From: Alcaligenaceae bacterium
GTDB lineage: Bacteria; Pseudomonadota; Gammaproteobacteria; Burkholderiales; Burkholderiaceae_B
DNA length: 36,370 bases
Assembly (NCBI GenBank): GCA_947378965.1
Contig: CANCMG010000039.1
Coordinates: 1 to 36,370 of the forward strand
Direction: 5' to 3'
Shown in pieces: positions 30,704 through 36,370 of the stretch (position 1 is the stretch's first letter; each line of letters begins with the position of its first letter). Made by a program: the position numbers and the translations under genes. The notes beneath the pieces were generated by a model. That model was not told the origin of the DNA. It worked only from the letters and a program-made list of their open reading frames with translations, and did not search any database.

Positions 30704-31663
30704 ATGATTGACGTCAGCGAAAGACAGCGTATCGAACACAATAAATTATCGAAACGTCTCATGCGAGAAACCGGTCGCGCGATCGGTGACTACAACATGA
30801 TCGAGGCCGGCGATCGCGTCATGGTGTGTTTATCGGGCGGAAAAGATTCGTACGCGATGCTCGACGTTTTACTGACGCTTCGCACCCGCGCGCCGATTGA
30901 TTTTGACATCATCGCGGTCAATCTTGATCAAAAGCAACCAGGGTTTCCAGAAGATGTTTTGCCCAACTATCTGCGTGCACGTGACATCCCCTTTCATATC
31001 GAAAACCAAGATACCTACTCAATTGTTAAACGACTGATCCCAGAGGGTAAAACAACCTGCTCACTGTGCTCACGTTTACGTCGCGGGATTTTGTATCGAG
31101 TTGCTGGCGAATTAGGCGCCACCAAAATTGCGTTGGGTCATCATCGCGATGATATTTTAGGAACCTTCTTTTTAAACCTGTTTTATGGTGGCAAACTTAA
31201 GGCAATGCCGCCGAAACTCGTTTCAGACGACGGCAAGAACACAGTGATTCGGCCGCTGGCTTATATTCAAGAAACAGATTTGATTGCTTACGCAGACTGG
31301 AAACAATTTCCAATCATTCCTTGCACCTTGTGCGGTTCGCAAGAAAATCTCAAGCGCAAAGAAGTGGGCCGTATGCTGGCCGAATGGGACAAGAAGCACC
31401 CATCTCGCGCGTGGAGTATTTTTAACGCGCTCGCAAACGTTGCGCCATCGCACTTAATGGATCGCAATCTGTTCGATTTTGCTGGGCTGAAGCCAAACGG
31501 GATCTCAGATCCCGAAGGCGATATGGCGTTTGACCCGCCGAGTTTCGAAACGGCAGCCGAATTGCACGAGGCAAGCCCAGAGGTGCTTCGCGAAGCAAAC
31601 CCAGCGAAACTGGGCGTCAACCCTCAAGTGATGCGGTTTATTAAACCGCTGGCCCGCGCGTAG
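30704..31663 (+). CDS. ttcA: tRNA cytidine(32) 2-sulfurtransferase
   Basis: 319 aa. It thiolates C32 in the anticodon loop of certain tRNAs. PP-loop SGGKDS is at 44-49, and the iron-sulfur cluster cysteines are Cys119/Cys122 (CSLC) and Cys207 (PCTLC, with Cys210). Placement one base after selU makes a two-gene anticodon-loop modification unit. It ends 9 bp from the convergent grxD. Confidence 0.95.
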   Translation: MIDVSERQRIEHNKLSKRLMRETGRAIGDYNMIEAGDRVMVCLSGGKDSYAMLDVLLTLRTRAPIDFDIIAVNLDQKQPGFPEDVLPNYLRARDIPFHIENQDTYSIVKRLIPEGKTTCSLCSRLRRGILYRVAGELGATKIALGHHRDDILGTFFLNLFYGGKLKAMPPKLVSDDGKNTVIRPLAYIQETDLIAYADWKQFPIIPCTLCGSQENLKRKEVGRMLAEWDKKHPSRAWSIFNALANVAPSHLMDRNLFDFAGLKPNGISDPEGDMAFDPPSFETAAELHEASPEVLREANPAKLGVNPQVMRFIKPLARA

Positions 31664-31672
31664 TTTCAGCAG

Positions 31673-31999
31673 TTACGCGGCAGCGCCAGCGGCAGTTAAG
31701 ACCTGCTTGAGCTCACCACTTTGGTCCATCTCAGTCATGATGTCTGAGCCGCCAATAAACTCACCCCCTACGTACAGCTGAGGAACTGTGGGCCATTGTG
31801 AAAATTCTTTGACACCACTGCGAACCGCCTCATCTTCAAGTACGTTGACTGTCACCAAGGTGGTGACGCCATTGCTTTTCAAGATTTGAATAGCCTTACC
31901 TGAAAAGCCACATTGTGGAGCTTGGGCCGTGCCTTTCATAAACAGTACAACTGGGTTGTTGGTCACTGTGTCGCGGATAAAAGTTTGAACGTCGCTCAT
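31673..31999 (-). CDS. grxD: Monothiol glutaredoxin (Grx4 type)
   Basis: 108 aa. The monothiol site CGFS is at Cys30, preceded by VVLFMKGT. WPTVPQLYVGGEFIGGSDI is the glutathione/Fe-S binding region. These proteins carry and transfer [2Fe-2S] clusters. The start is the ATG at 31999 with GAGGG about 7 nt upstream; an in-frame TTG at 32014 is unlikely. It lies 44 bp downstream of prmC and is probably part of that operon. Confidence 0.94.
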   Translation of the reverse strand: MSDVQTFIRDTVTNNPVVLFMKGTAQAPQCGFSGKAIQILKSNGVTTLVTVNVLEDEAVRSGVKEFSQWPTVPQLYVGGEFIGGSDIMTEMDQSGELKQVLTAAGAAA

Positions 32000-32043
32000 G
32001 CTGTCCCTCGTCAATAAAAATGTAATAGTTAATTATAAGGATC

Positions 32044-32895
32044 CTACAAAGATCCGCCCGTTATTCGGGGCAAACCCGCTAAATCTTGTTTTGTTTGCAC
32101 TGCGTTAAAGCCCGCCTTTAGTAATAACTGCGTAACCTCTTCGCCCTGCTCATAACCATGCTCAAGCCATAACCAGCCACCTGCGGTTAAGTGCTGCGGT
32201 GCACCAGAGATAATGTGCCGCAACGCCGTCAAACCGTCAGCACCGTCAGTTAAGGCCCCAACTGGCTCAAACCTGAGATCGCCCTGCGATAAATGCGGAT
32301 CATTCAGAGCAATATACGGCGGGTTTGAAACTATCACATCGAATCGCCCCTCTGGCGGTAGGGCTTCGTACCAATTTCCCCGCCAAAACTGAATCCGTGC
32401 TTCAAGTTGCTGGGCATTCTTTTGCGCCAGTACCAGTGCGGTTTGGCTTAGGTCTGTCGCAACCACCCGGACCGATGGCCGCGCTAAAGCCACACTAATA
32501 GCAACCGCACCGCTGCCGGTACCCAAATCAAGCAAAGAGCAGCCTGCGCCGTTGCCCGAGGCCGTGCCAGGTAAAAAACGCACAGCAGAGTCATCCAAGC
32601 TTTGTAGAGCCATTTCCACCAACAACTCGGTCTCAGGTCTTGGAATCAAAACGTCGGCCGAGACACGCAAGCGGTGTCCCATAAACTCTCGGTGCCCAAC
32701 CAAATGCGCCATCGGCGTACCTTGGCGGCGTTGCGCGGCCAAGGTTAAGAACTGCGCTGCAGCGTCGGGCGCTATAAGGTCGGTATCATGCGCCAGCAAC
32801 CATTCGCGCGGCTTCCCCAGCACCATTTCAAGCAGCATCCTAGCTTCTAGGCGAGGCAACCCACTGATTGAGGTCAAGGATTGCGCAGTTTGCAT
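32044..32895 (-). CDS. prmC: Release-factor glutamine methyltransferase
   Basis: 283 aa. It methylates the Gln of the GGQ motif in RF1 and RF2. SAM-binding LDLGTGSGAVAI is at 122-133, substrate motif NPPY at 191-194, and the N-terminal helical RF-binding domain spans 1-~75. Its ATG overlaps the prfA TGA by one base (TGATG), coupling the enzyme to its substrate. Confidence 0.95.
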   Translation of the reverse strand: MQTAQSLTSISGLPRLEARMLLEMVLGKPREWLLAHDTDLIAPDAAAQFLTLAAQRRQGTPMAHLVGHREFMGHRLRVSADVLIPRPETELLVEMALQSLDDSAVRFLPGTASGNGAGCSLLDLGTGSGAVAISVALARPSVRVVATDLSQTALVLAQKNAQQLEARIQFWRGNWYEALPPEGRFDVIVSNPPYIALNDPHLSQGDLRFEPVGALTDGADGLTALRHIISGAPQHLTAGGWLWLEHGYEQGEEVTQLLLKAGFNAVQTKQDLAGLPRITGGSL

Positions 32896-33977
32896 CAGTG
32901 CTCGTCACCCAAAGCCGCCAGCAACTCTGCCTGATGCTCGGCAATCAGTGCGCCTGTCACATCGTTTAAATCGCCTTCCATAATCGCGCCCAGCTTATAG
33001 AGCGTCAGATTGATACGGTGATCGGTCAGGCGGCCTTGCGGAAAGTTATACGTGCGAATCCTTTCAGACCGATCGCCCGAACCGACCAAGCTTTTACGTT
33101 GCGCCGCCTCTTTATCGTGGCGCTCACGCTGCACTTTGTCTTTTAGCCGGGCCGCCAAGACCTGCATGGCTTTGTCTTTGTTACGGTGTTGCGAACGATC
33201 GTCTTGACACTCAACGACCAAACCAGTGGGTAGATGGGTAATACGCACGGCAGAATCGGTTTTATTAATATGCTGCCCGCCTGCGCCACTTGCCCGAAAC
33301 GTATCGATACGCAACTCGCTTGGGTTGATCACGATGTCGGTGGCGGCGTCGGCCTCTGGCATCACTGCAACGGTGCAGGCAGAGGTGTGAATGCGACCCT
33401 GCGTTTCGGTCGCAGGTACTCGTTGCACGCGATGCGCACCCGACTCGAACTTTAGGCGCCCGTATACCCCGTCGCCATCTAAACGCACAATCACCTCGCG
33501 ATAGCCCCCCAGCTCTGAAGGGCTCTCAGACATCAGTTCGACTTTCCAGCCCTGTTGCTCGGCATAACGGCTATACATTCGCAACAAATCGCCCGAGAAC
33601 AAAGCGCTTTCATCGCCTCCCGTACCCGCACGAATTTCAAGAAACACACTGCGACCATCGTCTGGATCACGAGGTAACAACTGCAATTGCAAATCGGCCT
33701 CGAGTTTCTCAATACGCACCTTGCAGTCGTCGATCTCTTCAAGCGCCATCGACTTCATCTCAGGATCATCGAGCATCGCGCGTGCGCCCTCTAAATCGGT
33801 TTCAGCCGCCTCGAACGCCTCAAAGGCTTTCACAACCGGCTCAAGCTCGGCGCGTTCGCGCGATAGCTTGCGATATTGATTCATATCGTTAGCCGCATCA
33901 GGCTCAGAAAGAATCGCATCAAGGTCAACTAAGCGACGAGAGAGATGCTCTAAACGAGAGCGCATTGAAGATTTCAT
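32895..33977 (-). CDS. prfA: Peptide chain release factor 1
   Basis: 360 aa. It terminates translation at UAA and UAG. The tripeptide anticodon PxT (PAT, 188-190) identifies RF1, and GGQ at 233-235 is the hydrolysis motif modified by PrmC. Start [12 protein letters not shown] fits the family. It is preceded by hemA (71-bp gap) on the same strand. Confidence 0.97.
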   Translation of the reverse strand: MKSSMRSRLEHLSRRLVDLDAILSEPDAANDMNQYRKLSRERAELEPVVKAFEAFEAAETDLEGARAMLDDPEMKSMALEEIDDCKVRIEKLEADLQLQLLPRDPDDGRSVFLEIRAGTGGDESALFSGDLLRMYSRYAEQQGWKVELMSESPSELGGYREVIVRLDGDGVYGRLKFESGAHRVQRVPATETQGRIHTSACTVAVMPEADAATDIVINPSELRIDTFRASGAGGQHINKTDSAVRITHLPTGLVVECQDDRSQHRNKDKAMQVLAARLKDKVQRERHDKEAAQRKSLVGSGDRSERIRTYNFPQGRLTDHRINLTLYKLGAIMEGDLNDVTGALIAEHQAELLAALGDEH

Positions 33978-34048
33978 GAAGGTCTTTATTGGGGAATAAA
34001 CAACGAAGCCCAGAGGCTAAGGCTCACACAAGAGGGCTGGCAGCGAAG

Positions 34049-35323
34049 CTAACGCCGATCAGAGCCCTTTGGGAAAATGCGAGGCAACCAAGCCAGCAGT
34101 TGCTGCCGTTCGGCTTCTTCGCTTTGATTGAGCGACGCTAACGTACCGTGCAAGAACTTTTGCGTTAAACCGTGTGCTAATTGTTCAAGCACTGCTTCAG
34201 GCGAATCACCTTTGGCTAACATTTTGCGCGCACGCTCAAGCTCTTGGGCTTGTACGGCTTGAGCTGTTTGCTGCAGGTCGCGAATAATAGGTACATTGGC
34301 TCTGACTTGCATCCAATGCATAAAATTCAACACGCGTTCGTCGATAATGGTTTCAGCCTGAACCACTGCGGCCAAGCGGGCTTCTGTGCCGCTTTGCACC
34401 ACTGCACCCAAATCATCAACCGAGTACAGATACACATCATCAAGATGCGCGACTTCGGGCTCGATATCACGTGGTACCGCCAAATCCACCATGACGATGG
34501 GCTTACGCTTACGCTGACGCGTTGCACGCTCGACCATCCCTAAACCCAAGATCGGCAAAGTACTGGCCGTACAGGACACGACTACGTCAAACTCGGCCAA
34601 ACGCTCTGGCAGGTCAGCCAAGCGCATGGTGGTGCCAGAATACTGCTTGGCCAATGACTCGGCGCGTTCAATGGTACGGTTGGCCACTACGATAGAAGAC
34701 GGCTCGCGCGCTGCAAAATGCGTGGCGCAGAGTTCGATCATTTCGCCGGCGCCAATAAACAATACCTTCGAACTACGCAAATCGCCAAAGACTCGCTCAG
34801 TGAGCCGAACAGCCGCAGCGGCAAGAGAAACTGATTGCGTACCAATGGCGGTTGTAGACCGAACCTCTTTGGCCACTGAGAAGGTGCGTTGAAATAGTTG
34901 ATGTAGCAAGGTGCCCAAGGCACCGGCCTCATCGGCGGCGCGCACCGCGTCTTTCATCTGCCCCAAAATCTGAGGCTCGCCTAACACCATCGAATCTAGC
35001 CCGCTTGCCACACGAAAAGCATGGCGCACGGCGTCGCCGCGATCGTGCAAGTAAACGTGAGGCCTTAAATCGCCCGCATCGAGCTTGTTGTAGTCAGCCA
35101 GCCAATCGGGCAAGCGCTCTGCAACCTGGGGTTCAGCGGCACAATAAAGCTCGGTGCGATTACAGGTTGAGAGGATCGCCGCCTCTTTGACTGCGCCGCC
35201 AAAAGCCTCGCGCAGAGCATTTAATGCCGGACGCACTAAGTCTTCAGGCAGCGAAACGCGCTCGCGCACCGACACTGGGGCAGAGACGTGGTTTAACCCT
35301 AAAGCGAGTACGTTGACTGACAT
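34049..35323 (-). CDS. hemA: Glutamyl-tRNA reductase
   Basis: 424 aa. It reduces Glu-tRNA(Glu) to glutamate-1-semialdehyde, the first step of C5 haem synthesis. Nucleophile Cys54 is in [11 protein letters not shown], with [13 protein letters not shown] (9-21), a Rossmann-fold [15 protein letters not shown], and [11 protein letters not shown] prefer the ATG at 35323 ([12 protein letters not shown]) to an in-frame TTG at 35335; neither has a clear Shine-Dalgarno sequence. A TATAAT on the minus strand (35469-35474) may be its -10 box, giving a leader of about 140 nt. Confidence 0.95.
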   Translation of the reverse strand: MSVNVLALGLNHVSAPVSVRERVSLPEDLVRPALNALREAFGGAVKEAAILSTCNRTELYCAAEPQVAERLPDWLADYNKLDAGDLRPHVYLHDRGDAVRHAFRVASGLDSMVLGEPQILGQMKDAVRAADEAGALGTLLHQLFQRTFSVAKEVRSTTAIGTQSVSLAAAAVRLTERVFGDLRSSKVLFIGAGEMIELCATHFAAREPSSIVVANRTIERAESLAKQYSGTTMRLADLPERLAEFDVVVSCTASTLPILGLGMVERATRQRKRKPIVMVDLAVPRDIEPEVAHLDDVYLYSVDDLGAVVQSGTEARLAAVVQAETIIDERVLNFMHWMQVRANVPIIRDLQQTAQAVQAQELERARKMLAKGDSPEAVLEQLAHGLTQKFLHGTLASLNQSEEAERQQLLAWLPRIFPKGSDRR

Positions 35324-35527
35324 AGGTGGCTGCAATCATAAAAAGAGAACGGTCGATGGGCTTAACGTTAAAACATTAAAGCCTTAGGCATTGCGATCGC
35401 GGCGGCTGATACAACAAACAGGGACACGCTTGAATTACAACACGCACAATAACCCTTTGAACAACAACATTATAGAGCCGGTTCTGACTTCCCATTTAGC
35501 CCAAAGGCGAGAAACCCCTTTTTGGTG

Positions 35528-35533
35528 TATCAT
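35528..35533 (+). promoter_or_regulatory. -10 box of tRNA-Phe
   Basis: TATCAT placed 14 bp before the mature tRNA 5' end, a usual distance. The -35 is not convincing. Confidence 0.4.
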
Positions 35534-35547
35534 TTCGCCCTTCAGAT

Positions 35548-35623
35548 GGCCTGGTAGCTCAGTCGGTAGAGCAGAGGATTGAAAATCCTTGTGTCGGTGG
35601 TTCGATTCCGCCCCGGGCCACCA
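35548..35623 (+). tRNA. tRNA-Phe (anticodon GAA)
   Basis: A 76-nt cloverleaf: acceptor GGCCTGG/CCGGGCC (one T-G pair), D-arm GCTC...GAGC, anticodon stem GAGGA/TCCTT closing TTGAAAA with anticodon GAA, T-arm GGTGG-TTCGATT-CCGCC, and encoded CCA. Its 3' part from position 55 of the tRNA onward is duplicated at the right edge of the window. Confidence 0.97.
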
Positions 35624-35638
35624 TCTGAAACTGAAAAA
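35602..35638 (+). repeat. 37-bp direct repeat, left copy (attL-like)
   Basis: It runs from the second base of the tRNA-Phe T-loop through the T-stem, acceptor 3' strand and CCA, and 15 nt of trailer. It is identical to 36334-36370. Confidence 0.95.
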
Positions 35639-35664
35639 ACCCCTGCGTTCGCGCTGGGGTTTTT
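35635..35664 (+). terminator. tRNA-Phe terminator
   Basis: A run of A then CCCC, T, GCG pairs with CGC, T, GGGG and a run of T; the loop is ttcg and there is one T-T mismatch. It has strong intrinsic terminator form on the plus strand. Its first bases are shared with the direct repeat. Confidence 0.85.
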
Positions 35665-35697
35665 GCTTTTGTGGGCTCGTAACTGGATGTTTCTAAA

Positions 35698-35732
35698 GGC
35701 GTCTGGTTGTTGCCAAACCCACTTTCAACGCC
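35698..35732 (+). promoter_or_regulatory. inverted repeat upstream of the antitoxin gene
   Basis: GGCGT (35698-35702) and ACGCC (35728-35732) enclose GGTT/AACC (35705-35708/35716-35719), ending 12 bp before the antitoxin ATG. The position suits an operator for autoregulation by the antitoxin or the TA complex; this is inferred. Confidence 0.35.
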
Positions 35733-35744
35733 TAGCATTGGGGT

Positions 35745-35984
35745 ATGCCAAAGATGACTTTAGATTTAACAGATACTCAGCTGTCTGCTCTGTCAGAAAG
35801 CGCGAGCTATGCAGGATTAGACTCTGCTCACGACCTCATGATGCGTTTTGTGACGCGTGAAGAAGAGATCGCTGTTTTGCGTCAAAAAATACTGGATGGA
35901 ATGAATTCGCCAATAGTTGGCGTAGTCGATGAAGCGTATTTTCAGTCGCTGCGCGCCAGAATTCGCGACAGGAAATTAGCTTGA
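35745..35984 (+). CDS. ParD/CopG-like antitoxin
   Basis: 79 aa. The N-terminal MTLDLTDTQLSALSE stretch looks like a DNA-binding strand-helix start. The C-terminal LRQKILDGMNSP...FQSLRARI helix is the toxin-wrapping part typical of ParD-like antitoxins. An in-frame ATG three codons in (35754) is an alternative start. The stop overlaps the toxin start (TTGA, shared 3 bases). Its base composition looks lower in GC than the core genes nearby. Family call is by pattern and by the toxin partner. Confidence 0.72.
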   Translation: MPKMTLDLTDTQLSALSESASYAGLDSAHDLMMRFVTREEEIAVLRQKILDGMNSPIVGVVDEAYFQSLRARIRDRKLA

Positions 35985-36316
35985 CCGGACGCCGACTAAG
36001 ACGACACAGCCTTGCTGACAAAGACATCATTGACGCCATCGACTTTTACAACGATGCATTGGCACATCAAGCCAGCACAAGGTTTTTAGATGCGATTGAA
36101 AAGGCTCTGCGATTTATTCTGGCATTTCCAAAGGCTGGTTCTAGTCGCTTGGGCGAAATGGTGGGGCTCAAGCAATTTAAAACTTGGCCATTAACCAAAT
36201 TTCCTTTTCTAGTTGTCTATATCGTTGAGAACGAAGAAATCGATGTTGTTCGGTTGATTCATCAAAAAAGAGATTTTTCTGAATCATTACCAGCAGAAAG
36301 CCGAAGCTCGGATTAA
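35981..36316 (+). CDS. ParE/RelE-superfamily toxin
   Basis: 111 aa. The pattern fits ParE: an N-terminal strand with RRHSLADKDIIDAIDFYN, a helical middle (ASTRFLDAIEKALRFILAFPKAGS), and C-terminal strands LTKFPFLVVYIVENEEIDVVRLIHQKRDF, which carry the usual VVRLIHQKRD ending. ParE proteins poison gyrase, RelE cleave mRNA; ParE type is favoured by the HQKRD end and the partner. The start is TTG at 35981 with AGGA 7 nt upstream, overlapping the antitoxin stop, so translation is coupled. Confidence 0.82.
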   Translation: MTGRRLRRHSLADKDIIDAIDFYNDALAHQASTRFLDAIEKALRFILAFPKAGSSRLGEMVGLKQFKTWPLTKFPFLVVYIVENEEIDVVRLIHQKRDFSESLPAESRSSD

Positions 36317-36333
36317 ACATCCTCAGGCCTCGG

Positions 36334-36370
36334 TCGATTCCGCCCCGGGCCACCATCTGAAACTGAAAAA
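36334..36370 (+). repeat. 37-bp direct repeat, right copy (attR-like), reaching the window end
   Basis: A perfect copy of 35602-35638: T-loop to CCA of tRNA-Phe plus 15 nt of trailer. It carries no D-arm or anticodon arm, so it is a tRNA fragment and not a second tRNA gene. The match is still running at the last base, so its true right limit is unknown. Confidence 0.92.

Overview
The window looks like a bacterial chromosome segment from the Betaproteobacteria, order Burkholderiales, and perhaps the Alcaligenaceae (family-level placement is a guess). Grounds: a beta-type MreB N-terminus divergent from gatCAB, a GatB lacking the usual Cys pairs, metX-metW coupled by an ATGA overlap, rep and priA side by side with hemE and the atp operon next to them, and the hemA-prfA-prmC-grxD order. 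Nearly all genes are core housekeeping genes. There is no phage, IS element or CRISPR array.

Layout. 1-58: first codons of mreB (minus). 59-404: leader of gatCAB with a terminator-like hairpin and a competing stem. 405-3754: gatCAB, the tRNA-dependent amidotransferase. 3959-5488: divergent pyrE and an exonuclease III gene. 5650-9021 (minus): metX-metW (homoserine acylation) and an AmpG-like permease whose N-terminus is encoded by a 13-unit, 9-bp repeat. 9284-10043: a short stand-alone LuxR-type HTH gene overlapping tail to tail with a lipoprotein gene. 10221-12720: gshA, a repeat-rich spacer, tRNA-Arg(CCG) and a membrane-anchored cytochrome c5-type protein. 12773-16930 (minus): priA then rep. 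16931-17253: a very AT-rich spacer with two perfect DnaA-box 9-mers. 17254-19314 (minus): hemE and a Fis-type HTH protein with a degenerate receiver-like N-terminus. 19573-26914 (minus): the complete ATP synthase operon atpIBEFHAGDC, with hairpins in its wide gaps. 27002-31663: an enoyl-CoA hydratase divergent from an M61 peptidase-selU-ttcA run. 31673-35323 (minus): hemA-prfA-prmC-grxD. 35548-36370: tRNA-Phe(GAA), its terminator and a ParD/ParE-like toxin-antitoxin pair.

The accessory part is the right edge. The TA pair lies between the 3' part of tRNA-Phe and a second, 37-bp perfect copy of that tRNA end plus its trailer, which runs into the last base of the window. This is the attL/attR geometry of tRNA-targeted integration, yet the 0.7-kb interval has no integrase. 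The other unusual signals are regulatory: an attenuator-like gatCAB leader, the DnaA-box cluster, hairpin arrays inside the atp operon, and a receiver-like regulator that lacks its phosphorylation residues.
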